From Schizochytrium sp. TIO01 (taxonomy: Eukaryota > Sar > Bigyra > Thraustochytrida > Thraustochytriidae): 64,000 nucleotides of DNA. The position numbers were made by a program, and so were the translations under genes. Every line of letters begins with the position of its first letter. Within the stretch, counting starts at the first letter, position 1. A model generated the notes under the pieces. The model did not search any database. It saw only the letters and a program-made list of their open reading frames with translations, and was not told the DNA's origin. Where the stretch lies: NCBI GenBank assembly GCA_004764695.1, contig SMSO01000014.1, positions 943,148 to 1,007,147 of the forward strand, given 5' to 3'. Of this stretch, positions 1-10,405 are shown one piece after another.

Positions 1-847
1 GCTGGGCACGGAGGTTGGATACAAGTGGGGATGCCGGGCGCTCGTTGTGACCATCGTTGAAATTAGTGCGAGGGTAGTTGACAGCCTCGTTGAAGCGAAG
101 CATGTTCAGGTATGCAGTAACTTCGGAGTCGAAGTAACGGTAAGGTGCCTCAACCTCGGCGGCCCAGCACTCCTTAATGGCAGAGAAAGGCTGTGTCGAG
201 AACCCCTTGTTGCCATAGAAGGTTCCGAGGTCGTGCTTGACTGTGAAAGAATCCTTGTCAAAGGCAACGATGGCTCCGTAGAGACCATCTTCAAAGGCAC
301 AAGCCACGGGGCCGTTAGCAGCAACCTCCTCACGGATGGCGTCCTCGCTGAGGTCAACCTTAGCGTAGGACTTGATTGGGTAGCGAAAGTACTGCACGCG
401 AGGCTCGCACTTGACATCTGAGCCGCCCGGAATGCAGTTCAAGCAGGTGTTGAAGCGCGAGCACTTCTGCTTCTCACCAACATAGGCCATGCAGGTGCGA
501 TCGGGAACACCTTTGTTCTCAAGAACGTACTTGAGAGTAGACTCAATCATGCCATTGCCGAGGTCGCAGGCATCTCCGTCCAGGCAGTTGAGGAGAACCT
601 GGTTCGAGAGCTGCACCTTGACTTTGGTGGGCTGCATGATTGCAAGGCGGTCTGCAATCATGGCAGTAGCTGCCCAAATACCGCCTACATGAGAGCACCT
701 GCGACCAGCAAGGCCCTCAAAGTTACGCACGGCGGTCACGAGGTTTCCGTGCTCAGTTTTGCGCCAATCCACGCTCTCGGGGGTAGCATTCGTGAGCGCC
801 AGCACGAGGGCTACGCAGACGAGGAGAACGAGGTTTTGGGGTGTCAT
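1..847 (-). CDS. Cathepsin X/Z-like protein (peptidase C1A fold), partial, probable pseudo-enzyme
   Basis: An open frame reads leftward from ATG at 847 to the window edge (282 codons, no stop), so the 3' end is missing. Residues 1-21 form a signal peptide (hydrophobic LVLLVCVALVLAL). The mature-type start SVDWRK follows directly, with no propeptide. The middle resembles cathepsin X/Z: VRN, then WAATAMIADR where the family has CWAxxxTSAMADR, a Cys-rich stretch with KCSRFNTCLNC, and ANGPVAC where the family has ANGPISC. The active-site block Q-x-C-G-S-C-W is replaced by CSHVGGIW, so Ile57 sits where the nucleophilic Cys should be. The usual GGIY and NHxV His block is not recognisable downstream. 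Seen: signal peptide, family-like spacing, lost Cys. Inferred: a secreted or lysosomal non-proteolytic C1A homologue. An active enzyme is unlikely. The fold is fairly sure, the role unknown. Confidence 0.75.
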   Translation of the reverse strand, partial: MTPQNLVLLVCVALVLALTNATPESVDWRKTEHGNLVTAVRNFEGLAGRRCSHVGGIWAATAMIADRLAIMQPTKVKVQLSNQVLLNCLDGDACDLGNGMIESTLKYVLENKGVPDRTCMAYVGEKQKCSRFNTCLNCIPGGSDVKCEPRVQYFRYPIKSYAKVDLSEDAIREEVAANGPVACAFEDGLYGAIVAFDKDSFTVKHDLGTFYGNKGFSTQPFSAIKECWAAEVEAPYRYFDSEVTAYLNMLRFNEAVNYPRTNFNDGHNERPASPLVSNLRAQ

Positions 848-3096
848 GGTCAAGAACACTCAAGGACAATACCTCGGCCGCAACGATGACCTACTTTAAG
901 TGTATTTTCGCACGATCGAGATATGACGGAGGCTCTTCTGAAGCTCCAAACACTGTCCGCTCACGCTCTGGGGCGTGAGGCGTCAGCGTATCCTATTCGA
1001 GGTATGCTGTGCATCTTGGCCTCCAACGCTCTTTCCAAGGATCCTACGATGTCAAAATGTAATGCACCTCTATTACCCATTAAAAAATATTTTTTTAGCT
1101 ATCTCCATATATATATTTGAGGAATACTTAGTATGTTTTTTTTATTAGGTTTTACCCACCTTGAAGTAAAAAGATTTTATGCCAGGTAGTAGGAGGGCAC
1201 CCTACCCCCTGTTAGCAAAGTACTACCTACATTCAGCCACACATTACAGTAACCCACTCAACATCATCATACTACATTCATTACCATCATTACTATCTGT
1301 GGATCCCTCCTCCGTCGTAATGGCTGTGGATCACTTGGTCCAATCATCGCGATTCACGACGAAACAAGCGGCGCCAGAGCATCTCGGGGCCCTCCCTCCC
1401 AAGTAAGGCGAGCTTTTCATGCGTACTTGCATATCGGCTGCTGCAAGACAACTTGAAGGTTGGCCATAACCTCAACCAGGACCTGCGTAGTAGCTGGGTA
1501 GGAATCTGGCTAGCTAGCTGGCCAGTCAGTCAGTCAGTCAACAGCCACTAAAACGGCCCCGAGAGCGTCTATGTCCTATACTGCCTATTAAAAACTGAGG
1601 TGCTGGAGCTCGAGGAGTTCTTGACTCTGCAGTGCAACTTACTTGCTCAAGGTCGTCGAGGCTAGCTAGCTGGTGTGGAATTCGTGGACATGGCGATCGA
1701 GAACCAATGTCAAGAGCCGGCACAGACGAAAACACACCCTCGATGGTTCGCAAGTTCGCTCAGCTCGTGGCTTCGGCATTTTCTGAAGAGCTGCAATTAC
1801 AGCCTGCTGGAGGTTGAAATGGAGCTCAAAGAAGGGATGGGCCTAGATACCCACTCATTCATACCTTTATCACGGACGATGTCATCATGAGCCTTGAGCT
1901 ATCGAGCCCAGTGCTCCAGTTGCACGGGTTGCGGGTGCTTCCTGTTGTATTAAAGGAGCCTCATCCTGCCTATTTGTATACCAATTTTAATCAGTTTAGG
2001 TAATAGGAATTGCACTTGCCACTAATGGTTCCGAAATGCTCGTCTGATTCGTCGTGAGTAAGCTCACTCCATGCAGACAAGTAAACTCAGTGGGTGACAG
2101 ACCTTTCATCGTTTGCAAGAGCTTTAAGCCCACGACTGCCTGCCTTCTCTTATGAAGACTGATTGCAAGACTACCTAGTAGAGTGTTCTCAGCAAGTAAA
2201 GGATGCTTGGTGCTGAGCAGGAGTTACGAAGAAGTTAGAAAAATGCGAGATGTACTACCTACCTAAAGTTTTTCTGTTGTAATTTTATCTATGAAAAAGC
2301 TCAAGATTATTGCCGACCGACAATAACGGTGACCATGGAATTTGGAAACCGGGGCCTGGAAGATCAAAGGCTGTCGCTGTGATAGTATGATAGGAGCCAT
2401 CTAAGAGTAGAGTAGCTTGTAGATCCTATCAAGACTCTCGCTGACCGCAGAGGCTTCGGCGCAGGAACGTGCTGGAGGGAAGGGTTTTGCATTCTTGATT
2501 GAATCAAAGAATCCTACGGTTTTGGTCAGTGCTAGGCTTGCGAGATGTAGCAACTGACCTAAAGAGTGGGGATATTTCTTGCGTTTGTGCAAACAGATTG
2601 ATCACGAGAAGCTACGAGCATTATAATGCTGAGGTTGCACAGTTTCAGGAAGCGTTGGATAATATGTACGTAGTCGAACTAGTTGTAGGAACGTGGTCGC
2701 TGATGACGTGAGAAATTCGAAGAGGTGCGGCACAAGGGTAGAGGTTAGCTTGGAGCTTTTGTGTACCTAGTTAGCTACCCGCGTGATAGATTATGGAGTA
2801 TTTCAAAGAGAAAGCAATCCATAGCATGTAAGCAACTGATGCTGATGTTTTCAATGGGTAACAAAATCATACAAGAGAATTGACATGCGCTAACTTCTAT
2901 TTGCAGGTCATTTTTCTTTGCTTGGCAGGAAATCATGCTTATTTGTTACATTAAAATCCGCATTTGCAATCAATGCGCGTGGCCCTTCGCCAAATCTCGC
3001 GTTGGATGCATAAACCTAAAGCATAAACTTGGAGGACATGACTTCGAAAATTTATTGTTATATAAATAATTAAAGGAACTCATTTCAAGCAAAACC
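848..3096. other. Intergenic spacer
   Basis: No supported gene. It holds short AT-rich tracts, a CAGT run (about 1524-1540), and two copies of the 11-mer GTACTACCTAC (about 1220-1230 and 2252-2262) that also occurs in other spacers of the window. Short open frames here have no family features. Confidence 0.6.
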
Positions 3097-3894
3097 TCAA
3101 AGGTGGTTTGTTTTGACGTAAAACATGGCTGTACCACAAACTTCTGTAGGCTCAGATGTAGACGTAAGCTTGAACCAGTCTCCAGATCTTAGTACCTTAT
3201 CCTGCAGTTTAAGCCCATCCTGCGATGCATCCATTACGAATACCTCCAATCCACGTGGCTGGGCAGCAAATGTGATGCTCGAAGTAGGTGATGCCAACGT
3301 ATAAAGATCCATGGTTTCGCCGTAAGTCTCACCGGGCAGGTCACGGTAGAGCTGGCATTGCTTGACTTCACCATTTACACCGACCACACCGTTTGCCGCA
3401 TCTGGTGCAGCGGGCTGCCAGGTTTTGGGATCACTGGAGTAGACTCGAATTTGTCTACGCTGAAGTCCAGGATACTGTTTGAGCTTAACGAGCAGCGTGC
3501 ATCCATCCTTAGATCGCGGCCCATGCTCAAATCCTTCGGGATTCAAGATGTATGTGCCTGTAGGGTAGTCCCCAGAGTCATCAGAGAAGACACCATCAAG
3601 CACCAGAATCTCCTCTCCATCAGGGTGCGGGTGGGGTTTAAAGTCAGAGTTAGGAAGATATCTGACCACCGATGTGACCCTTCCAGCCTCTTTGGGCCCT
3701 ACAAGCTCGAGTCTTTTGCGCTCTACTGTTGGGCTCGGACTGGGCTCCCAAGGCATGTTCTGAGTAGACTGCAGCATCGTCGTTCCGGTCGCTGAGGTCG
3801 ACATCCTTGCTCTGCCCAAAACCTTTGGAACCCTTGCCACTCCAAATCTATATCCCGCGCAAATACCTGCAATCCGCGGAGCCGTCGCCCGCAT
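3097..3894 (-). CDS. ChrR-type cupin domain protein
   Basis: 265 codons, single exon. The first 30 residues are rich in Arg/Ala and lack acids (MRATAPRIAGICAGYRFGVA), resembling a mitochondrial presequence; Met31 is an alternative start. A cupin motif follows: H88, H90 and E94/E95 in HPHPDGEEILVLDG, then G113-TYILNPEGFEH with H124, the usual 2-His-1-Glu-plus-His metal site of the anti-sigma ChrR-like cupin group. The C-terminal half (about 145-265) looks like a second, degenerate cupin barrel (GLEVFVMDAS, LRSGDWFKL) without the His set. ChrR-type cupins bind Zn or Fe and in bacteria sense redox stress or act as dioxygenases; the substrate here is unknown. It lies upstream of and divergent from ZNF598. 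The cupin call is secure; localisation is inferred. Confidence 0.85.
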   Translation of the reverse strand: MRATAPRIAGICAGYRFGVARVPKVLGRARMSTSATGTTMLQSTQNMPWEPSPSPTVERKRLELVGPKEAGRVTSVVRYLPNSDFKPHPHPDGEEILVLDGVFSDDSGDYPTGTYILNPEGFEHGPRSKDGCTLLVKLKQYPGLQRRQIRVYSSDPKTWQPAAPDAANGVVGVNGEVKQCQLYRDLPGETYGETMDLYTLASPTSSITFAAQPRGLEVFVMDASQDGLKLQDKVLRSGDWFKLTSTSEPTEVCGTAMFYVKTNHL

Positions 3895-4605
3895 CGATCT
3901 CGCTCGAGGCTATTTCGATTCAGATTTGATCTACAAATTCCGTCAACTTCACCGATTTTAAAATCTCCGCCTTCCTTAATTCAAATTCCAACACATTTTC
4001 CAACGAATTGCAAGATCAAGCAAAACATACTAATACTCTCTCCACTTAGTCTAAACTATAAGCTCCAATGGCGAGCAGAAGATTCTCTGCTTATTCCTTG
4101 CGGGACATTATTTAATTTTGATTATCGTCCTTTGCGTCAATATGGCCCAGACCACAGACCTAGCACCTACTAGGGTAGGTAAGTAGTAGGTACCGTAGGT
4201 AGAGTGAAAGAAAAGCCGCAGTGGTTCTGTAATGGTTCTTTAAAGGTTCCTTGCGTGCTGAGTGTGTTGTGGCCAAAGGCACTCCACTCCCGACACCAGA
4301 GCCTCGATTGCGAGCATAAGGCAGTGCCTCTGGAGGGTTGGCAGCTTGACTGGTCATCGTCTGGGTACAATACACTTCTTGACAACTCCCGGCAGTGGGT
4401 TTGGTTGTCGAATCTTGCGAGACAAGCGTGGAAGGGTTAAAGGAAGCGCCCGCAGTGCTAAGATCCAGGATCGGCACTCGTTGCCACTTAGGCCAGCTTG
4501 GTTGAAAGCGCAAGATTGTGAAGCTTCAAGAACGTGTGATTAGACTTGAAGAATTATTTTGTGCCCCGCAATAGACTGTGCACGTTGTGATTTGATCAAA
4601 CTAGG
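3895..4605. other. Divergent intergenic region between cupin and ZNF598
   Basis: Contains the 5' flanks of two divergently transcribed genes. Around 4165-4201 there is a cluster of TAGGTA-type repeats (two GTAGGTA at 4175 and 4195). Open frames at 4160-4543 run on both strands and have no family features. Confidence 0.5.
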
Positions 4606-6681
4606 ATGCAGAACAACGAACAACAGCGTCGTGGAGGCCGCAAACCTCAAGGTGGTGGAGGCCGTGGAAAAGGTCGAGGAGGTGGAGCTGGAGGCGGGGC
4701 TGGAGGCGGTGCTAAAGGCGGAAGTTCCCGTGGAAATAACACAAACCGTGGATTTGGACGCGGCCAAGGCCCTGTGGCAAGCAAGAAATCTTCTGATGCG
4801 CCGCGATCTCGTGAGGAGCAGTTTAAATTGCTCGAGAAGCAACGCGAAGAGCAGCGTAAACTGCAACAGGAGGAGGCAGCAAAGTCCGCTAAAAGTAACC
4901 CTAAAAGTTCTGCAGCAGCACATGCAGATGAAAGCGACGAGGAAGAGCCATACTGCCTTGTGTGTTGTGAGCCTATGCACTATGTGAGCATTGGAGAATG
5001 TAACCATCCTGTGGCATGTGCCTTATGTACAACCCGGATGCGCCTTCTGCACAACGACCGTCGTTGCGTTATGTGCAAACATGACCTCGAGCGCGTCTTT
5101 GTGACAGTGGACCTCAAGAAGAAGTATGAGGATTTTCAGACTTGGGGTGACGTTGCTGGACCGGGCCTAGCCTTTGATAGTGTAACTGGTATGTTCTTTG
5201 AGGAAACTTTTGGAGGGATTGATCACATGCGAGAAATCGAATCTTTGCGCGAGCTTCGATGTGGAGCTGAGGGATGCATAAACCCTGGTCCATTTTCGTC
5301 AGTCGCCAAGCTCAAGGCCCATTTACTTGAAATGCACAACTTGCACTTGTGTAAACTCTGCTGGGAGTCGCGTGGTGTCTTTCCGATGGAGCAAAAGTTG
5401 TACACCAAGGCTGAACTCGATAAGCATTGCACAGATGGTGAGCCAGGCACCGCCTTCCGTGGTCACCCACTTTGTCGCTTCTGTAAGAACAGATGGTATA
5501 ACCAAGACGATCTCTATGCTCACCTGAAGGAGAAGCACGAAAGTTGTCACATCTGCTTGCGTCAGGGCAAGCCTTACGAATATTACAGGAACTACGACAA
5601 TCTTTACAAGCATTTTGTCAAAGCTCATTATGTATGTACTGAGCCGGAGTGTGTGGAGGCAAAATTCAATGTTTATGCGTCAGAGCTCGAGCTCCGAGGA
5701 CATATCGTTAAGAATCATCCACACGTTCGTATTGATCGATCACTTCCTGTGCACTTTGATTTTGGCAGCCGCTCTGGTGAAAGTTCCCGCCGTAACGAGA
5801 ATGAAATCGATTCGTTCAGCTTTCAGTACATGCCAAACACTGCTGGGCACCCTACAATGATTAACCAAGACCCAGTTGCAGCACCTAGCTTTGATGACTC
5901 TGCATTCCCGACTCTTGGCGATAACGGATCCTCACCTACGGGAGGCGCAACAGGAGCTACCAGCCGGCACTATCAGAACGTAGTTGGGTCTAATTCCCGT
6001 AGTGTCTTGGGTGACTCCTCGCACTTCCCTTCTTTGGGTCCCAGCCCTTCATCCTCTGGGCGCATCCATAATGTCAGGCAAGGTCAGGACTTTTCCAATG
6101 CTGTCTCAATGCCTTACACGAACTTGAACAATAATCAATTTGTTCAAATGAAAAAGTCTCAGGGCAAGAAGAAAAAGAAAGGTGGCAAAAATACCGAAGA
6201 TGATTTCCCACGTCCTGTCGTCATGTCCGCTGACGAGGAGGCTCGCGCAACAATGCGCATGAGTACTCAGCAATCGTCGGTCCCAGCAGCTTACCCAGTA
6301 CCGGCTCCCGCCCCAGTTGCACGTGGGCCATCAAACTGGGGGGGTCGTGCACAACCTCAGCCCCAACCGCAGCCCCAACGTGGTTTTGCCGATCGTCATA
6401 CGCCGGGCGGTCTCCGTGCCCAAGATGGATCTCAGTGGGATCGCCCAAAGGGACCGAGTCAAAATCGTGGATCAGAGGATTTCCCGTCGCTGCCCCCTTC
6501 AGCTGGACCGACTGGAGGCCGCGGTGCTACAAGCGCAACTGCGCAGTGGGATGCTTTGCGCGCATCAAATAAAATCAAGACTGGTGTAACGCTGGGAAGT
6601 CGTCCGAAAGCGCAGCAGAAGAAAAAGAAGCCCAAAGCTAAAAAGCCTGAAGATGACGTATTCAACTTTACTGGACGCTGA
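4606..6681 (+). CDS. ZNF598: ZNF598/Hel2-type RING E3 ubiquitin ligase
   Basis: 691 codons, no intron. An N-terminal RGG/Gly-rich segment (residues about 8-60) precedes a charged helix. The RING finger (about 117-162) begins CLVCCEP and contains ECNHPVACALC and CVMCKHDL, the hallmark of Hel2/ZNF598. Several C2H2-type fingers follow (about 225-370; for example LKAHLLEMHNLHLCKLC, LYAHLKEKHESCHIC and YKHFVKAHYVC), then a low-complexity tail with FPSLG/FPTLG-type motifs, Lys-rich blocks and the ending FNFTGR. Human ZNF598 is about 900 residues and yeast Hel2 about 640. The family ubiquitinates small ribosomal subunit proteins on collided ribosomes and starts ribosome-associated quality control in the cytosol. 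The ATG at 4606 is the first in frame. All expected domains are present. Confidence 0.95.
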   Translation: MQNNEQQRRGGRKPQGGGGRGKGRGGGAGGGAGGGAKGGSSRGNNTNRGFGRGQGPVASKKSSDAPRSREEQFKLLEKQREEQRKLQQEEAAKSAKSNPKSSAAAHADESDEEEPYCLVCCEPMHYVSIGECNHPVACALCTTRMRLLHNDRRCVMCKHDLERVFVTVDLKKKYEDFQTWGDVAGPGLAFDSVTGMFFEETFGGIDHMREIESLRELRCGAEGCINPGPFSSVAKLKAHLLEMHNLHLCKLCWESRGVFPMEQKLYTKAELDKHCTDGEPGTAFRGHPLCRFCKNRWYNQDDLYAHLKEKHESCHICLRQGKPYEYYRNYDNLYKHFVKAHYVCTEPECVEAKFNVYASELELRGHIVKNHPHVRIDRSLPVHFDFGSRSGESSRRNENEIDSFSFQYMPNTAGHPTMINQDPVAAPSFDDSAFPTLGDNGSSPTGGATGATSRHYQNVVGSNSRSVLGDSSHFPSLGPSPSSSGRIHNVRQGQDFSNAVSMPYTNLNNNQFVQMKKSQGKKKKKGGKNTEDDFPRPVVMSADEEARATMRMSTQQSSVPAAYPVPAPAPVARGPSNWGGRAQPQPQPQPQRGFADRHTPGGLRAQDGSQWDRPKGPSQNRGSEDFPSLPPSAGPTGGRGATSATAQWDALRASNKIKTGVTLGSRPKAQQKKKKPKAKKPEDDVFNFTGR

Positions 6682-7370
6682 GATCTAATTTACCTTGAGT
6701 AAATCAACTAGAAGATTTAATTAGGCTAGGAATTGAACATGCAGGCAAGCCAACCTTTCAACAGCTTTGGTATGCCTATTTAAGCTCGTCATCCTTAGAA
6801 AGATAGCTCTAAGCGTTACGTATGATAACGTAACATACAAAAATATAAGGATTCGTTTCTCCTCTGCTATATGAGCAGAATTGAAATTATTGCAAGGATA
6901 AATTCTCTATTGGCTTACCTTTGTAGACCCTCCGACGAAACGCCACCAAATGATAGTAATTACAAGTGAGATTTCTTTAAATTTGATAAATTTTCTCTGA
7001 TATTTTGTGCAAGAATTGGAAAGCCTCGCTTTTTAAGGGCAAGTGCCATACATTGACAAAAGAGAAATCTCAAGTAAAAAAAATAATATAGCTGATTTAC
7101 AGATGTTTCTTCATGATAATTTGGGTGCAAGCTTTGAAAAACCAAGTCGAATGCGAAGTTGTATCTATTTGTCGTATAAAGCAGGGGTTCCACCTGCCTG
7201 TTTCTTCTTTAGATATGTCATTTGATGATAGGCCACCTTCGATTTAAAACCGCAACAACGTCATAGCTTGGGGAAGAGAAAAGGCACGGGAGAGTTCAGG
7301 TTTTGCATATTCACTAATTATGGTGAGGTAAGATTTTGCATCTCAGTTGTTGTTTCATTCTCGTCATCAA
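6682..7370. other. Convergent intergenic region
   Basis: AT-rich 3' flanks of ZNF598 (+) and the small RING gene (-). Only short random open frames are visible; no promoter or RNA gene recognised. Confidence 0.5.
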
Positions 7371-7742
7371 TTAAGTAAGGTACAATCTGAGCCTCTGTGT
7401 AATGGGTCTGCGGCACGCGTAGCAGGTATCGATCTCGCTGCAGGCCCTGCACGCAGTATGCCCGCAGTCGAACGCCATTGGTGCGTGCTTCTTGTCATCG
7501 TAGTTGTAGAAGCAAATGGGGCATACGGTGTCCATAATTTTACCATCATCCAATTCCTCTTCCTCCTGCTGTTTTTGCGCTTGTTGCTGCTGGCGTTTCT
7601 GCCTGTCCTTTGCAGCGCCTTCTTCAATCATATCCGCCGCGAAGAACGAAGCCGCCACTACCGCGGCACCCGCCATGACACCAGCCAACACCGGGAGCAG
7701 GCCTCCGCCACCGCCACGGTTCTTCTCCTTGCGTGAAGACAT
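7371..7742 (-). CDS. Small membrane-anchored RING finger protein
   Basis: 123 codons, single exon. A Gly-rich start is followed by one hydrophobic segment (about 14-37, VLAGVMAGAAVVAASFF), a Gln/Lys/Glu-rich coiled segment (about 45-65), and a C3HC4-type RING at the C-terminus (about 74-116): CPICFYNYDD, FDCGHTACRACS, DTCYACRRPI. It is short for an E3, but the topology (one transmembrane helix plus terminal RING) is common among organelle-anchored ubiquitin ligases. Substrate and membrane are not visible in the sequence. The start at 7742 is the first Met and gives a compact, complete protein. Confidence 0.85.
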   Translation of the reverse strand: MSSRKEKNRGGGGGLLPVLAGVMAGAAVVAASFFAADMIEEGAAKDRQKRQQQQAQKQQEEEELDDGKIMDTVCPICFYNYDDKKHAPMAFDCGHTACRACSEIDTCYACRRPITQRLRLYLT

Positions 7743-8666
7743 TCCTGAAAACTAAACTCAAGCGAAGAGATCACCCTGAGCACCTCTGCGAAGAGCTCTG
7801 CGACGCGCAAACTTAGTCGCGCGCAGATCTCGCGATTTTGGGTTTGCCAAGGCGAGTTCCGAGGCCGTCGTTTTGTGAAGACTACTTTATAAGAGCCAGA
7901 TAGTAAATAAGCTAAGCTAGCGACTCCTTCTCCGATGTTAGAAATATTATATACAGAAAAAGCCGTCTCAAGGGACTTTAAGGCTGGTGCTTGCGAATGC
8001 GATATTGAACATGAAGTTCTTCGAGTGCTGGGCGGATTAGCGACAGCTTTGAATAAGTTTTGTGGACAAGTAGCACCTATATATAGAGGCCCTGGTTGGT
8101 AGAGGAGCATTCTCTGGTCGCTGTTTGATATTGGTGATTATCTTGAGATTTGGATTGATTTATAGGGTAACCAGTTTAGGGTTCTGGAAGTGAGGAACGT
8201 ACGGCCACGTCATAAAGAAGATGATGAACACTCCTACCGGAACTGGGCCACAAGCACTCAAGCCTTATCCATGAGGAGGACAAGTTGACGGCTACGAATG
8301 CCTCACATTGAGGATTCATGTTGCTGTTGATTTGAACAGCAAACTCGGAACTGGGCCACACGCATTACTTACTTCATTTTACAGAGAACAACGACTAAGA
8401 AGCTGTCAGCCTAAATTATAATGACGATATGCATGATCAAATGGTAGGTACAATGGTGATACGTATTACCTAGTACCTTCCATAGAGACGCAATATAAAC
8501 CGCGGGGAGACTCGAGTGAGCCCGGAAAGCTTGGATTCTAAAATTTACTTGGATCCAGTATTACCGGCATACCGATATGAATTTGCATTCAAAAAGGACA
8601 ATATGAATATAGGATATAAGATAGGGAGATAGGGAGTTTAACCTGACCAAGGGGATGCAGTATATT
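7743..8666. other. Intergenic spacer
   Basis: 5' flank of the small RING gene and 3' flank of the KCTD gene. A GTAGGTA motif lies at 8444-8450. No supported gene. Confidence 0.5.
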
Positions 8667-9413
8667 TTAAAAGTCAGGTACATTATCAAAAAGCGTCTCA
8701 TCGAAGTGAATGGAGTCTGACTCGTCATAACTCATGTCCGAAAACGTAGATGGATCACTGTCAAGGCTAATTGTGCGCTGCCTGCGTGGACGCAAGCGAG
8801 CAGGGTTCGAATTTGTCGATCGTGTAGGACTCGGAGGTGTCTGATCCTCCATGGGTAATCTTTGCAACCCACCTGTTGTCGGCACACGAGGTGGAGATCC
8901 CGGAGTCGAGCGTTGACTTGCTTTCAGATTGCAACAGTGCTGTGTGAGTGCAGATACCATAGCACGCTCCAGGTGCTTGGTAGCTTCCCGTTTGCTACGC
9001 TCGCAAGCCTTCTGTAGTGCTAAGATTTGTTCTTTCATCGCATCAAGTGCAAAGTATTCCGATTCAATACGCAATGCCTCGAGATCCCTGAAATCTTCTC
9101 CAACCGTGAGTCGCCCGTCTCTGAGAAAGTTGAGAACATAACGGAAAAGCTTGCCGTCCCGATCAATAAAGCATCGCCCACGCTGGTCCCTAGCGAGCAT
9201 GGCTGCATTTCTTTGTGCAAACATGCTCTCCAACATGGAATTTGGGCACCTCGTCAAAGTCTCTACCGTCGTAGCATACATCTCGCCGCCCACATTAAGC
9301 TCCACAATCGAAGTCAGTCTTTTGGTTAAATCTGGAGACCGGACCTGCTGCCCTTCTTTCAACGGACGTTTCTCGTATAGAACATTCTCATGTGGATTGT
9401 TGTCATGCTGCAT
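8667..9413 (-). CDS. KCTD-type BTB/POZ (T1 tetramerisation) domain protein
   Basis: 248 codons, single exon. The T1/BTB domain spans about residues 36-130: IVELNVGGEMYATTVETL, then the characteristic FIDRDGKLFRYVLNFLRDG and an acidic/hydrophobic end (SEYFALDAMKEQIL). A short coiled helix (about 130-160) and a disordered Ser/Pro/Arg-rich tail follow. KCTD proteins oligomerise through this domain and usually act as Cullin-3 adaptors or scaffolds. There is no channel transmembrane domain, so it is not a potassium channel. The partner is unknown. Confidence 0.9.
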   Translation of the reverse strand: MQHDNNPHENVLYEKRPLKEGQQVRSPDLTKRLTSIVELNVGGEMYATTVETLTRCPNSMLESMFAQRNAAMLARDQRGRCFIDRDGKLFRYVLNFLRDGRLTVGEDFRDLEALRIESEYFALDAMKEQILALQKACERSKREATKHLERAMVSALTQHCCNLKASQRSTPGSPPRVPTTGGLQRLPMEDQTPPSPTRSTNSNPARLRPRRQRTISLDSDPSTFSDMSYDESDSIHFDETLFDNVPDF

Positions 9414-10405
9414 GTTGTGTTGTACAATCTGCCCCCAAAGAACTCGTCACTAAATTCTTTTAATACACTCTACTCGCGTCAGATCTTCACGCTACTGCCC
9501 ACTGCCCAATATCCTCAGCGCCCAAACCTCTTAAATGGCGCGCCCCGATGAATGGATCTCGCTTCGCTCTCCTGAGTTTGTTCGAAAGCGAGCCCTCGTC
9601 TTACTAGTTGTGAGATCTGATTAATTAGCACGAATGCCCTCTATTCCCCAAGTTCTTTCCGCGCCAATTTCCTTGGGACGACGGTCGATCTGCTCCGCTC
9701 CCCAAACAGTGGCTGCCGCGAGGAGGTGTCACAGCGGGTTGAGGGAGGTTCCTACGGGGCGGAGATCTTGGTCGGTCTCTGCACCGGTGCTAGAGGTCTG
9801 CGGGCCTCGTGACGTCGAGGCAGAGCATTGAACCCTGATACTTTAAGTTGCAGTACCTTTAATTAAGAGGGATGGACAAATAAAGAAATAAAGAAATGTA
9901 GTGAAAGGTGAGACGAGATATCGTACACTTTATCGTACCAATATTGTGTGTTTGACGATGATTCTCTTTCTTTACGTTGCTTTGCATTTGATTTCTTCAC
10001 GGGGTTTGTTGAATTATGAAAGCTAGCTCTGCATGTACGATTACAGGAGCTACAATCTTTGAATAAAGTTGAGGTATTAGGTACTACTACCTATTACTTG
10101 CTGGCATGAAGGGTTTGGTCGCGTGTTGCAGGCGTCCACCTGTAGGCCTAGAATCTATCATGCAGAATAAAATGATCGGGGCTCACAGCATCCCTTTTTG
10201 TTTTATTTGCTTGCTATGGCAAATGAAAATAATTGCAAGAAAAGAAAATAATTTTGAAGGCGTCAAAGAAGGATAAAAAGGGATCCTACTATTGGGTTTG
10301 TAGTAGGGTGTCGAGAGCACTTTGCAATTGAGGCATTTGACCGTTGATGAGATGATAGTGTGCGAAATGAAGTATTTGAGGAGGAGTAAGTATGACGAAT
10401 GAAAG
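9414..10405. other. Divergent intergenic region
   Basis: 5' flanks of the KCTD gene (-) and the CFA20 gene (+). It is GC-richer near 9530-9840, with short open frames lacking family features, then AT-rich. A TACTACCTA-type motif lies at about 10083. Confidence 0.5.
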
